DNA of 64,000 nucleotides, from positions 62,001 to 126,000 of IMG/VR virus record IMGVR_UViG_3300042484_003148, one strand, 5' to 3'. The stretch's first letter is position 1. The number at the start of each line of letters is the position of its first letter. Under the pieces are notes generated by a model that was given only the letters and a program-made list of their open reading frames with translations, had not been told where the DNA came from and did no database searches. Source of the stretch: a virus. The translations under genes were made by a program, and so were the position numbers. This document shows positions 23,570 through 32,371 of the stretch, piece after piece.

Positions 23570-25129
23570 CTAAAAACCACCTAATCCTTGTAAGATAGCT
23601 AGATAACTTCTAGCTTTTTCTTTTATCATCGAAATAATAATTGGAGTTAACTTCTTTTTAATTATTTTAGTTAAGTAGTTATATATCAATTCAGTAACTT
23701 TCTTTTTCAAAGTTTTAATAATACAAAGTAAAACAAAACTATTTTGTTTCATTATATCTTGAAAGTTTGTAGGTTGTGTTGAAACTGATACACCTTTTAT
23801 ATACGAATCAAGTATATTATTAATCATTAAATATTGTGGTGATGTAATTGCATTTTTTATAATAATAAAACTTAAAGCTTTAATAATATCGTTATTTAGT
23901 TTATTATCTACCCCTTGTTTATTACCTGTACTTGACTGTAAAGATTGGTCCTTCTTTAAGAACTTTTCCATTTTAGATTTTGTTGCATCAACAGTATATT
24001 TAACATTCAAATCATTTGAAACAATATTACCATTAACTCTACTATTCAAAGACAATAAAGGGTCCTGAGAATTTAAAATATCAGAAACATCTTTATCAGT
24101 TAAAAACACATTAAGTTCAGTACAATCAAAATCAAAAGAAGTACCATAAGTTTTTTTATCAATTGAATTTTGCAAATTAGACATATCCTGAGTAGACAAT
24201 GTAAAAACTGTATCATTAACATCATCTGAATTAATAATATTAGTTAATTGCTTATTAAATGTTTCTTTAGCTAATATTTTATTACTACTCTCATTCCCTA
24301 TATTATACAAAGAACCAAACAATAAGTTTATTATCTCAGAATAAATAATATTACCATCTATAAAATCAGTACCATCAATTATTTTATTAACTAATTCAAA
24401 TTTAGTAATTGTATTAGATGTTGATTTTAAACTTATCTTACCGGTAGCATCAAAAGTGTAACTATACAAACTATCTGAATATGTGTTTTTATCCAAAACA
24501 TTAGATAAACCATTATAAATTTGACCACCTATTTTTAAATTATAATTATGTACAATATTAGTTGAACCTCTAACTTTCAAATTACCAAAAGGGTCAATCT
24601 GCTGCATCGTCATTGATATATCTTGTGGTTTGTTCGTTAAATTAATAGCACCAAGTGATTGTTGTGTATTTACTGATATGTTAGTATTAACACCTAAATT
24701 ACCTGTTGAGTTATTTAAATTAGATACCTGACTATTAACACTACTGGTAACATTTGACGTTGCAATACTAACTGCACTAGATAAATTAGACTGACTTGAA
24801 CTTATTTGAGAACCTACTTGACTAGAAACATCACCAATAGCACCCAAAACCGAAGCCTGTGATTTTAACAGTTGTTTAATTAAATTATTAAATTCAAGTG
24901 TTGATGTAGTAATTATTTTTTTAACCAATAATTGAACTTCATTTACAGATGTCAATGTGGTTAATAATTGTATTAAAAAGGGTATTATATCTTTTGTATT
25001 TGTATCATTTGGTAAATTAAACCTATTTAACAAATCATCTAATTTATTTATTGTTGATAAACTATCACTCAATGAGTTGATAGATGTAACTGAATCAAAA
25101 ATAGCTTTTTTATCACTTGTGATAGACAT
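23570..25129 (-). CDS. Probable virion structural protein, 519 aa
   Basis: N-terminal about 135 residues helical (TLTSVNEVQLLVKKIIT, coiled-coil like), followed by Ser/Asn/Gln-rich repeats (SQVGSQISSSQSNLSSAVS, VNTQQSLGAINL), then a beta-rich region and a basic helical C-terminus (LTKIIKKKLTPIIISM). A composition like this is typical of tail or fibre-associated proteins. Late-type motif 11 nt upstream. No specific family recognised. Confidence 0.6.
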   Translation of the reverse strand: MSITSDKKAIFDSVTSINSLSDSLSTINKLDDLLNRFNLPNDTNTKDIIPFLIQLLTTLTSVNEVQLLVKKIITTSTLEFNNLIKQLLKSQASVLGAIGDVSSQVGSQISSSQSNLSSAVSIATSNVTSSVNSQVSNLNNSTGNLGVNTNISVNTQQSLGAINLTNKPQDISMTMQQIDPFGNLKVRGSTNIVHNYNLKIGGQIYNGLSNVLDKNTYSDSLYSYTFDATGKISLKSTSNTITKFELVNKIIDGTDFIDGNIIYSEIINLLFGSLYNIGNESSNKILAKETFNKQLTNIINSDDVNDTVFTLSTQDMSNLQNSIDKKTYGTSFDFDCTELNVFLTDKDVSDILNSQDPLLSLNSRVNGNIVSNDLNVKYTVDATKSKMEKFLKKDQSLQSSTGNKQGVDNKLNNDIIKALSFIIIKNAITSPQYLMINNILDSYIKGVSVSTQPTNFQDIMKQNSFVLLCIIKTLKKKVTELIYNYLTKIIKKKLTPIIISMIKEKARSYLAILQGLGGF

Positions 25130-25140
25130 AATACTGTGTT

Positions 25141-25154
25141 TTTAATAAATAGGG
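25141..25154 (-). promoter_or_regulatory. Late-type promoter motif
   Basis: Minus strand CCCTATTTATTAAA, 11 nt before the 519-aa structural gene. Confidence 0.55.
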
Positions 25155-25186
25155 TTATAAATATTTTAAAAATAAATAAAATAATG

Positions 25187-25217
25187 TTTGGTTTTAATAA
25201 ATTAATTTGTATATTGC
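25187..25217 (+). promoter_or_regulatory. Promoter TTTG-N19-TATATTGC
   Basis: TTTG (25187-25190), 19 nt, TATATTGCAAC (25210 on); the TTGC variant of the -7 box. Drives the 92-aa gene and phoH. Confidence 0.6.
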
Positions 25218-25238
25218 AACTACTAAACAGAAATTTTT

Positions 25239-25517
25239 ATGTTCATTGATTTTAAACAACTAGCTACTAAATGTGGTGAATATTGCGAACTAGACCCAAC
25301 TGGAAATGTTGCTGAAACACTAAATGAATGTGTTCAATATCTTTTATTAAGTTCTGAATCCGAATTTAACGATGAAACATTAGATGATGATGAATTACCT
25401 TTAAATACAGTTTTTATTAAAAATACACTTATCAGAGAAAAAGTATTGGTTTTTGGTAATAACACACCTGTTTCACCTGTTAATAAAAAAGCTCCAACCG
25501 CTAAGAAGAAAGCTTAA
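25239..25517 (+). CDS. Hypothetical acidic protein, 92 aa
   Basis: Acidic middle (SSESEFNDETLDDDELPLNT) and a short basic Lys/Ala-rich tail (NKKAPTAKKKA). Not recognised. 32 nt upstream of phoH on the same strand. Confidence 0.6.
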   Translation: MFIDFKQLATKCGEYCELDPTGNVAETLNECVQYLLLSSESEFNDETLDDDELPLNTVFIKNTLIREKVLVFGNNTPVSPVNKKAPTAKKKA

Positions 25518-25549
25518 AAACTAATTTTTTTAATTTAGATTTAACCATA

Positions 25550-26350
25550 ATGGCTAAACGCAAACCAACACCTTCTTATATTAGAGAAGAACAGGATAAT
25601 TTAATAACAACATCTAAAGATAAAAGGTTTAAAGAACCGACAGCTAGAGATATTATATCAATTGACGATATACTCAAAACCCCAATTACACTTTCTACGG
25701 AACAAGAACAACTTATTAGATTAGTTGATAAATCCATAGTGACTGTTTCGGAGGGTGGTCCTGGTTCGGGAAAATCCTTTACTGCGATATATATAGCACT
25801 ATTAAAATTAGCCAAAGGTGAAGTTGAAAGAATAATTTTATCTAAACCATTAGTACAAAGTGCATCGGATGAAATTGGTTTCCTAAAAGGAACACTAGAC
25901 GAAAAAGTAAAACCTTTTTTGGAGTCATATTTTGATATTTTTGAAACTTTTCTAACCAAACAACAAATTGAATCTTTAATAAAATCAGGATTTATTAAAT
26001 TTGAACAAATTTCGTTTTTACGTGGAAGAACATTTAAGAACGCAATGATAATTTTAGACGAGGGACAATCAGCCCGAATTGACGGTTTATTTTTAATTTC
26101 ATCGAGGGTAGGTTTAGGTTCAAAATTATTAATTTTGGGTGATAGATTCCAAGCAGATATCAAACCTTCTGAGCAGAAATTTACAGATTTTATTTCTATT
26201 CTTGAAAAGATTCCAGAAGCTAGTGTTTTTAAATTTTCAGATTCACATAACTATAGAAACCCTTTCCTTATAGAGTTAACTAGATTATATAATGAGTACA
26301 TGGAAAAACAATTAGAGCCAAAAACAAAAAAACTACTTTTGAAATCATGA
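25550..26350 (+). CDS. phoH: PhoH-like P-loop ATPase
   Basis: 266 aa. Walker A GGPGSGKS (about 69-76), ILSKPLVQSASDEIGFLKGT, FLRGRTFKNAMIILDEGQ (Walker B) and LLILGDRFQADI match the PhoH ATPase family very well. Common in phages, possibly an RNA-associated helicase or nuclease accessory; the role in infection is not settled. The following gene starts inside its last codons (ATGA overlap at 26347-26350). Confidence 0.92.
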   Translation: MAKRKPTPSYIREEQDNLITTSKDKRFKEPTARDIISIDDILKTPITLSTEQEQLIRLVDKSIVTVSEGGPGSGKSFTAIYIALLKLAKGEVERIILSKPLVQSASDEIGFLKGTLDEKVKPFLESYFDIFETFLTKQQIESLIKSGFIKFEQISFLRGRTFKNAMIILDEGQSARIDGLFLISSRVGLGSKLLILGDRFQADIKPSEQKFTDFISILEKIPEASVFKFSDSHNYRNPFLIELTRLYNEYMEKQLEPKTKKLLLKS

Positions 26351-26679
26351 TTTTAATTAACCCAGCATACATAAGTTCTATTGAAATTACCCAACCTTTT
26401 TTACTTAGTGAATTAGAATTTATTAATGGTGTGTACCATAAAGTATACGAAAATGAAATTGGACAAATAATTAAAAAACCGTTATATCATTTAGACATTG
26501 ATAATATAATAAAAGGCACTATTACTGAAGATGAAAAAGTTTACGGCAAACCTAAAGTGATTATTTATTATAATAATGATAAATATATAACTGTTGATGG
26601 TTTTAAAACAAAAAATGAGTTTGATAATTATTTGGAAAAACTAAAACAACATACCACTAATTTTTTATCAGTTATTTAA
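26347..26679 (+). CDS. Hypothetical protein, 110 aa
   Basis: Coupled to phoH by an ATGA overlap. Beta-rich (MILINPAYISSIEITQPFLL, GKPKVIIYYNNDKYITVDGF). Not recognised; its coupling suggests a PhoH partner. Confidence 0.6.
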   Translation: MILINPAYISSIEITQPFLLSELEFINGVYHKVYENEIGQIIKKPLYHLDIDNIIKGTITEDEKVYGKPKVIIYYNNDKYITVDGFKTKNEFDNYLEKLKQHTTNFLSVI

Positions 26680-26697
26680 AAAATAATCAACAAATTA

Positions 26698-26729
26698 TTT
26701 GGTTATATAAAAACTTTTTATTAGATTGC
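26698..26729 (+). promoter_or_regulatory. Promoter TTTG-N20-TAGATTGC
   Basis: TTTG (26698-26701), 20 nt, TAGATTGCAAC (26722 on), ahead of the 187-aa gene. Confidence 0.6.
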
Positions 26730-26752
26730 AACATAGTAATTCAGAGAAACAA

Positions 26753-27316
26753 ATGGCAAAGGTAGTAACAATTTTTATAGATGATATTTTAAGGAATTTT
26801 TCTGGTGCGTTCAAAGAATGTTACAATGAGCAATACCCAAAAAATACTTTTTCAACTTTTGATATTTTTAATCTTAATAATTTTTTTCAGTCAAGTGAAG
26901 TTTTTAATGATTTTTTTAGCTTAAATTTTTTTACAATCCTTAGCGCATCCGAGACTAAATATCAAGGGTGCGTTAATGATTATTCTAACACAAAACATCT
27001 ACTTAACTCAGAAGGATATAAAATTAGATTAGTATCAACAGTTAGTGACACTAGACATATTTTTGCAAACTACTTCTTCTTATCTAAAAACTTTATTTCA
27101 GGTGATGAAGTTGTAATGTTGCAACCAGAAGAAGATATTAGAACAGCTTACAACCAAAATTATATAGTTACAACAAATTATAATTTAATAGGTGACAATG
27201 TTATTTTGCTTGAAACTGAATATAACATAGAACATGCACATAAATTTAAACATGTTATTAAAAAAGTTTCAGATATACCTAAAATAGTTTTTAAAGATAG
27301 TGAAAATAATGAATAA
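26753..27316 (+). CDS. Hypothetical protein, 187 aa; HAD-like N-terminus with degraded motif
   Basis: The ATG at 26753 (MAKVVTIFIDDIL) is chosen; the longer frame begins with a TTG in the promoter. The first strand TIFIDDILRNF resembles HAD-phosphatase motif I, but the second Asp is Ile, so catalysis is doubtful. Later YKIRLVSTVSDTRHIFANYF could be motif II. C-terminus overlaps the next gene by 8 nt. Function uncertain. Confidence 0.5.
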   Translation: MAKVVTIFIDDILRNFSGAFKECYNEQYPKNTFSTFDIFNLNNFFQSSEVFNDFFSLNFFTILSASETKYQGCVNDYSNTKHLLNSEGYKIRLVSTVSDTRHIFANYFFLSKNFISGDEVVMLQPEEDIRTAYNQNYIVTTNYNLIGDNVILLETEYNIEHAHKFKHVIKKVSDIPKIVFKDSENNE

Positions 27317-27650
27317 CATAGATAATTTTATAAATATTCTTGAACAAACAAAAAAAGATTGTTTAAGTATTAGTAATGAATTAATCAAAGCTGATTATTT
27401 AATTCAACTAGACAATATTGAAGTATGTGATGAAAATATTAATTCATATAACACATACTTTAAAGACAAAGTTAGTTATTTTGGTACACAATTTAATGGA
27501 AAAACAATTCCTTATTTTTGTTATATCAATAACACCGAATTTACACAGATTTTAACTATTGAAGATATTAATAAACTAGAACCTAATATTGAAATAGAAA
27601 AAGTTTATATTGAAGAATTAGAGTTTGCTTTTAATAAATTAACATTGTAA
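27309..27650 (+). CDS. Hypothetical protein, 113 aa
   Basis: ATG at 27309 (MNNIDNFINILEQT); a GTG 9 nt earlier is possible. Helical N-terminus, then YFGTQFNGKTIPYFCYIN. Acidic. Not recognised. Ends with TAATG shared with the next microprotein. Confidence 0.55.
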   Translation: MNNIDNFINILEQTKKDCLSISNELIKADYLIQLDNIEVCDENINSYNTYFKDKVSYFGTQFNGKTIPYFCYINNTEFTQILTIEDINKLEPNIEIEKVYIEELEFAFNKLTL

Positions 27651-27772
27651 TGAAACTTAAAATAACATATTACGATAGACAATATTCTTTAATATTAACT
27701 TGTACAGTAGATACCAGCAATAAACTTGAACTAAAGTACAACAAAAACAGACTTTTTATCTTTAATAGATAA
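27650..27772 (+). CDS. MKL-family microprotein, 40 aa (isolated copy)
   Basis: Opens MKLKITYY, ends NRLFIFNR, an ideal family member far from the arrays. Start overlaps the preceding stop by one base (TAATG). Confidence 0.65.
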   Translation: MKLKITYYDRQYSLILTCTVDTSNKLELKYNKNRLFIFNR

Positions 27773-27806
27773 AACTTTAAACTAAAAACAATAATCAATT
27801 TTTAAT

Positions 27807-28865
27807 ATGACTGATAAAATCGAAAAAGTTTCGACATCACTTTCAAATCTTAAATCAAAAGACTTCACATTTTATTTTTTCATTGTTGAAGAACAAAATG
27901 TTAACGCAGGTGTACTTGAAGTTTACAATCAAGCTAATGTTTTAAGAAAACTAGGTTACAATGTAACAATGATTACTGATGACGAATACAAAACACCTTT
28001 ATTTTTAGATGATGAATTACAAACTATTCAAACAAAAAAATCTAGTGAAAATATCACAGTAAAACCAGAAGATTTTTTAATTATCCCTGAGATTTTCACA
28101 AACGTTTTAGACCAAACTAGAAAGTATAACTGTAATAAAATTTTATTATTCCAATCATATAGTAATGCATTAAGAGGGTTACTACCAGGTTTCTCTTGGT
28201 TACAAGAATACGGTATTACACAAATTATCACTACGAATGATAACCTAACTAATTTTGTTAATAAATTTATGGGTCCTGGGTATGATATTCAAAAATACAC
28301 TATTGGAATACCTGATTATTTCAAAAAACCAACACTACCAAAAGATTTAACTATTTCTTACTTATCAAGAAATCCACAAGAAATGGAAATGGTTATTAAA
28401 TTATTTTATCTTCAAAATCCCGAATATAAATTTATTACTTTTGAAGATTTAAGAATTAATTCAAAAAGAAAAGATTTTGCTGAAAAACTAAACAAATCTA
28501 TCGGAACAATTTTCATTGATAGAATTAGTAGTTTTGGTACATTACCTCTAGAAGCAATGAAATCACATAACTTTGTTTGTGGTTTAATACCTGAAATGGT
28601 ACCTGAATATATTGATGAAAAAAATGGTTTATGGTCATATAACATATTTGATTTACCTGAATTATTAGCTTCATTAATTAGTAGTTTTATTCAAGATAAA
28701 ATTCCACAAGAATTCTACGATAAAATGGATGAAACTGTAGCTAAATATACACCAGAAATTAGTGAAAATAGTATCAAAAATGTTTATGAATATTTTATTA
28801 ATAAAAGAATAAATAATTTTGAAGACGCACTAAAAGAACTTAACGAAAGTGAAACACAGAACTAA
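27807..28865 (+). CDS. Glycosyltransferase-like protein (GT-B / GT4 type)
   Basis: 352 aa. N-terminal Rossmann-like half (FYFFIVEEQNVNAGVLEVYN, LRKLGYNVTMITDD) and C-terminal half with TISYLSRNPQEM, FIDRISSFGTLPLEAMKSHN and VPEYIDEKNGLWS, the arrangement of GT4 enzymes (the FGTLPLEAM element corresponds to the EX7E region). Paired with a GT2 enzyme 23 nt downstream; together they may modify phage DNA, virion proteins or host surface glycans. Target unknown. Confidence 0.7.
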   Translation: MTDKIEKVSTSLSNLKSKDFTFYFFIVEEQNVNAGVLEVYNQANVLRKLGYNVTMITDDEYKTPLFLDDELQTIQTKKSSENITVKPEDFLIIPEIFTNVLDQTRKYNCNKILLFQSYSNALRGLLPGFSWLQEYGITQIITTNDNLTNFVNKFMGPGYDIQKYTIGIPDYFKKPTLPKDLTISYLSRNPQEMEMVIKLFYLQNPEYKFITFEDLRINSKRKDFAEKLNKSIGTIFIDRISSFGTLPLEAMKSHNFVCGLIPEMVPEYIDEKNGLWSYNIFDLPELLASLISSFIQDKIPQEFYDKMDETVAKYTPEISENSIKNVYEYFINKRINNFEDALKELNESETQN

Positions 28866-28888
28866 TTTTAAATTAATTAAAACAAAAT

Positions 28889-29698
28889 ATGTCAAATAAC
28901 ATAAACGTAGTAATACCAATCCATGAATTTAATCAAGAAATTGATAGACCATATTTAGAAAAAGCTCTAAACTCTGTAACTAATTCAGAAACCAAACCTG
29001 AAAAACTTACACTGGTTTTAACTAAAGAATTAGAATACTACAATATTGATGATTTAATTAAAGAACACAATATTAATATTCTTAATAACAACTCAGGTAA
29101 GACCGACTTTCCAAGTCAAATCAATTTCTTTGCCAAACAAAATGCAACTGAGTATTTTTTAATCTTAGAATTAGATGATGAATTATCTGAAAAAGCTATC
29201 ACACACTTTGAAACTTACTCAAACGCTTACGGTCAAAAAGTACAAAATTTTATACCTATTATAGCTGATGCAACAATTGATGACCAATTAATTGCTTACA
29301 GAAATATTGAAGTGTTTAGTAAATCAGTATTCCAAGATGACAATATAGGTATGTTAAACAATAGAATCCTTCAAGAATACCACTTATTCAATACAAGTGG
29401 TGGGTTATTTAACACTAGTGCATTTAACGAAATAGGTGGTTTCAAATCTTCGTTAAACATTGCTTTTATTTATGAATATTTCTTAAGAGCAACATCTAAT
29501 GACCAACAATTTATGGTTATTCCTAAAGTTTCATTAATTCACAGAAACAATAGAGAAGGTTCTTTCTTAAAATCACTTAATGATAGACATATCAGTAAAG
29601 AAGAGGTTGGTTTTTATTACGAAAAAGCCAAGGTGGAATATTTTTTCACGAAAGAACGTGATTTAGTGTATTCTGGATTAGTTGAAGAAGTTAAATAA
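28889..29698 (+). CDS. Family 2 glycosyltransferase
   Basis: 269 aa, starts MSNNINVVIPIHEFNQEIDR. GT-A fold signals: VVIPIH, the pattern YLEKALNSVTNS, ILELDDELSE (DxD-like metal site), then FNTSGGLFNTSAFNEIGGF and EYFLRAT (acceptor region). Follows the GT4-like gene and ends before a terminator, so the two form one unit. Confidence 0.75.
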   Translation: MSNNINVVIPIHEFNQEIDRPYLEKALNSVTNSETKPEKLTLVLTKELEYYNIDDLIKEHNINILNNNSGKTDFPSQINFFAKQNATEYFLILELDDELSEKAITHFETYSNAYGQKVQNFIPIIADATIDDQLIAYRNIEVFSKSVFQDDNIGMLNNRILQEYHLFNTSGGLFNTSAFNEIGGFKSSLNIAFIYEYFLRATSNDQQFMVIPKVSLIHRNNREGSFLKSLNDRHISKEEVGFYYEKAKVEYFFTKERDLVYSGLVEEVK

Positions 29699-29731
29699 TT
29701 AAACAAAGTTCATAAGTATATATTTTTTCTT

Positions 29732-29778
29732 AAAAACTAAATAATCTTTTGTAAAAATTAGGTTATTTAGTTTTTTTG
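29732..29778 (+). terminator. Terminator after glycosyltransferase pair
   Basis: AACTAAATAA/TTATTTAGTT stem, about 18-nt loop, then T7. Confidence 0.75.
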
Positions 29779-29810
29779 TTTTATAATTGTAAATAATAAT
29801 AAAAATTATA

Positions 29811-30059
29811 ATGAAACCTAACTTAACAAATTCTGAACTATTAAACATTACCGAAAATAAAAGATTAGATATTCTTTTTACTGAAAGAATTTACACAGAT
29901 TATTATCCTATAATTACTGAAAATAACAAACAAAAGAAATTTGGTAAAATCTGTGATGTTAATCTAAACTTCAATATCCAAGATAACCAAACCGAAACTA
30001 TACAAAATGTTCTTATTGAAAAATACGGACTAATTGATAAATTTTATTTCATTAAATAA
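29811..30059 (+). CDS. Hypothetical protein, 82 aa
   Basis: Contains SELLNITENKRLDILFTERI and FGKICDVNLNFNIQDN. Not recognised. Ends 2 nt before the membrane protein gene. Confidence 0.55.
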   Translation: MKPNLTNSELLNITENKRLDILFTERIYTDYYPIITENNKQKKFGKICDVNLNFNIQDNQTETIQNVLIEKYGLIDKFYFIK

Positions 30060-30061
30060 CC

Positions 30062-30289
30062 ATGCAAACACTACTACAACATAACCTAATTATAGGTTTA
30101 TTAATCTTATCATCTGTACTATCAAGTTTCATTGATATAATTTTAGGGTTTTCTGTCAGAAGATTAATCGTGAAATATAAATTAAAAACATTTATTGAAA
30201 TATTTTCTACAGCTTTTGCTACTACTAGAAATATCATCTTAATAGGTTTTGTTATTTTATTATTAATTGGAAAAATAAATATTATTTAA
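30062..30289 (+). CDS. Membrane protein, 75 aa
   Basis: Two hydrophobic segments (residues 8-28, LIIGLLILSSVLSSFIDIIL, and 56-73, IILIGFVILLLIGKI) joined by a basic linker (RRLIVKYKLK). Possible small inner-membrane protein with a role in lysis or exclusion; no direct evidence. Confidence 0.6.
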   Translation: MQTLLQHNLIIGLLILSSVLSSFIDIILGFSVRRLIVKYKLKTFIEIFSTAFATTRNIILIGFVILLLIGKINII

Positions 30290-30396
30290 AAATAATTAAG
30301 TTTTTATTTGGTTTATTCATTTTTATTTCTTATTTTACAGACAGTTCAAAATAAGGACTTTTTAACCTAAAATATATTTTTCACTTTTAATTTTTA

Positions 30397-31287
30397 ATGG
30401 AAAACCAAAATACAAACATTGATGTTCAGGATACTATCAATAACATTGCACTACCACCTAAAGTAGACAAAGGTGCGTTATCTAGACGTGGCAGAAAAAA
30501 ACAATTAAATCACTATTGGACTGAAGACACTGAAAAGGCTGTAATAGCTTATATCGAAACTACTGAAAGAGGTTTAAGAAATGAAATATACACAAAATAT
30601 TTACACGAGACAATTAATAAATTAATTGATGGGTTGATTCAAAAATATGCATCAGGAAATAAACGACACATAGGACATTGCGGTTTAGAAGAATTAAGAG
30701 CCAGAATGTATCTACAAGTATTTAATTCAATTGAAGGTTTCGATAAAAATTTAGTAGGTAAAAACGGTACACCTGTTAGAGCTTATTCATATTTAGGTAC
30801 AATAGCAAATAACTTTTTAAAAAACCACTCAAAAACAAGTTATAAATTAGAATCAAAAAATGACAACATTGATTCATATAATACATCTTACCTAGATGAA
30901 CAAATTAAAGAGGAACATTACAAAACCAGAGACCCTGACGAAGTAGATGCTATTGATTTAATTATCGAACATACCATAGATGCTTTAAAAAAAGAAGTTA
31001 AATCAAATATTACATTAAAAGAAATTGACATAAAAATAGCGAATGCAATTATTGTTATTCTTGAAAATTTTGAATACTACTTTACAGAACCAACTGAAAA
31101 TTCAGAACCACTAGAATATACTAAACGTGGTAAGATTAAAAAACCTAAATTTACTAACTCTTATACAAAAAATAAAGTTTTCTTTATCCTTAAAGATATT
31201 ACTGGACTAGAAACAAAAGATGTTAAAATGAGTTTAACTAAATTTAAATCATTATACCAAGAAACTAAAAGAAATTTATTTGTTTAA
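30397..31287 (+). CDS. Sigma-70-like factor, probable late-gene sigma (T4 gp55-like)
   Basis: 296 aa. Residues about 65-150 show sigma region 2 layout: ETINKLIDGLIQKYASG, EELRARMYLQVFNSIEGFD, then RAYSYLGTIANNFLKNHSKT, which matches the core-binding and -10 recognition helices of gp55-type factors. A helical C-terminal part follows (ALKKEVKSNITLKEIDIKI). No clear region 4, as in T4 gp55. It would recruit host RNA polymerase to the AAACTATTTATAA motifs before structural genes. Confidence 0.75.
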   Translation: MENQNTNIDVQDTINNIALPPKVDKGALSRRGRKKQLNHYWTEDTEKAVIAYIETTERGLRNEIYTKYLHETINKLIDGLIQKYASGNKRHIGHCGLEELRARMYLQVFNSIEGFDKNLVGKNGTPVRAYSYLGTIANNFLKNHSKTSYKLESKNDNIDSYNTSYLDEQIKEEHYKTRDPDEVDAIDLIIEHTIDALKKEVKSNITLKEIDIKIANAIIVILENFEYYFTEPTENSEPLEYTKRGKIKKPKFTNSYTKNKVFFILKDITGLETKDVKMSLTKFKSLYQETKRNLFV

Positions 31288-31289
31288 TT

Positions 31290-31694
31290 ATGCAAATTAT
31301 AGACAATACTACCAATTACCATCAAGTTGGTGACTGTATAATGACAGGTACAACTACAATAACCGCATCTGCTTGTAATGTCGGTTATTGGAATGATAAT
31401 TTTAATATAAACGATAATACAATCAAATTTATATATAACGGAAATAAAACATATACATCTACGACTTTTAAAACTTATTTTAACGAACAATTAGTTAAAA
31501 CTGAAATAAACGACGATTCTGTTGTTTTTATTTATAAAGCTGATGATGCTACTATTCTAACTAATACAGGTAGTTGTAAAATTTGCTTTAAAGATATTTA
31601 CAAAGTAATAGATAATAAACTTGTAAAACAAGAAAGAATATTTGGTAAATTAGAACCTGCTAAAACTATTGAAGAAACTTATTTATTTGATTAA
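31290..31694 (+). CDS. Hypothetical protein, 134 aa
   Basis: Starts 2 nt after the sigma gene (same transcript). Cys-containing, beta-rich (QVGDCIMTGTTTITASACN, FIYNGNKTYTSTTF, TGSCKICF). CKIC may be half of a metal site. Not recognised. Confidence 0.55.
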   Translation: MQIIDNTTNYHQVGDCIMTGTTTITASACNVGYWNDNFNINDNTIKFIYNGNKTYTSTTFKTYFNEQLVKTEINDDSVVFIYKADDATILTNTGSCKICFKDIYKVIDNKLVKQERIFGKLEPAKTIEETYLFD

Positions 31695-31696
31695 TC

Positions 31697-31888
31697 ATGG
31701 AAAAATTTTGGAAAGTAACTTATTTAGATTATAGTGGTAATTTACAATGTTATATTGCTAAGGGATTTGATTTATTCAACCTTCAAAACAATTTAAATTG
31801 TTTACCTAATTTCAACAACAACGGTTTGCTTAAAGTTGAAAGATTTATAGAAATGGAACCTCAAAATAAAAGTGAGTTTTTAATTTAA
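31697..31888 (+). CDS. Hypothetical protein, 63 aa
   Basis: Starts 2 nt after the previous gene. Contains FWKVTYLDYSGNLQCYIAKG, beta-hairpin like. Not recognised. Confidence 0.5.
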   Translation: MEKFWKVTYLDYSGNLQCYIAKGFDLFNLQNNLNCLPNFNNNGLLKVERFIEMEPQNKSEFLI

Positions 31889-31909
31889 AAAAATAAATTT
31901 GTTACTTTA

Positions 31910-31941
31910 CTTGCAAATTCAAAAAGTAATTAGTAGGTTTG
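31910..31941 (+). promoter_or_regulatory. Promoter CTTG-N20-TAGGTTTG for tRNA-Ser
   Basis: CTTG (31910-31913), 20 nt, TAGGTTTG (31934-31941), ending 15 nt before the tRNA 5' end. Confidence 0.6.
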
Positions 31942-31956
31942 TTTTATAATTAACAT

Positions 31957-32043
31957 AGAGAGTTGGGTGAGAGGTTTAAACCAGGGCATTGCTAACGCTC
32001 CGACCCCTAAAAAGGTCCACAGGTTCAAATCCTGTACTCTCTG
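31957..32043 (+). tRNA. tRNA-Ser (anticodon GCT)
   Basis: Acceptor AGAGAGT/ACTCTCT 7 bp; 3-bp D stem GGT/ACC with the GG-containing loop; anticodon loop TTGCTAA (GCT, U33 present) with one A.C mismatch at the top of the stem; long variable arm GACC/GGTC; T arm ACAGG-TTCAAAT-CCTGT; discriminator G. No encoded CCA. Class II tRNA reading AGC/AGU, common codons in an AT-rich phage. Confidence 0.85.
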
Positions 32044-32044
32044 C

Positions 32045-32110
32045 TTGGCACAGTACAACTAACTGTAAAGATTCTTATAAACTGGTAAGTTTAAGAGCAG
32101 CTAAACCAAT
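32045..32110 (+). ncRNA. Hairpin-rich trailer after tRNA-Ser
   Basis: Contains ACAGT-acaacta-ACTGT (5-bp stem, 7-nt loop) and an imperfect AAACT-GGTA-AGTTT hairpin (TAAACT...AGTTTA). It does not fold into a tRNA. May be a processing leader or just a 3' structure. Confidence 0.25.
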
Positions 32111-32131
32111 TAAAATATAAAGAGTAATAAC

Positions 32132-32371
32132 ATGAATGAAAACAGTATAATTATATTAAAAATAATATTTTGTGTTTGGTGTGGTTTAGGTTTCATATCT
32201 TTCACATACTGGTTAGAAAAAGGTTGGAGAAATAGAGACAATATAACATTCAACTATTCACTTTATTTATTTTTGTTAGTACTTAATATAATGTTTGGAG
32301 CTTTCTCATTCTTTATGACAACTTTTGAAATATCTGCTGAACCATCAATTAAAAAAGACAATGATAACTGA
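32132..32371 (+). CDS. Membrane protein, 79 aa
   Basis: Two hydrophobic segments (residues 5-26, IIILKIIFCVWCGLGFISF, and 45-66, LYLFLLVLNIMFGAFSFF) with a charged middle (EKGWRNRDN). Not recognised. Confidence 0.6.
   Translation: MNENSIIILKIIFCVWCGLGFISFTYWLEKGWRNRDNITFNYSLYLFLLVLNIMFGAFSFFMTTFEISAEPSIKKDNDN

Noticed and set aside
25576-26163. 195-aa minus-strand ORF opposite phoH
   Set aside because: Shadow of the well-supported PhoH gene.
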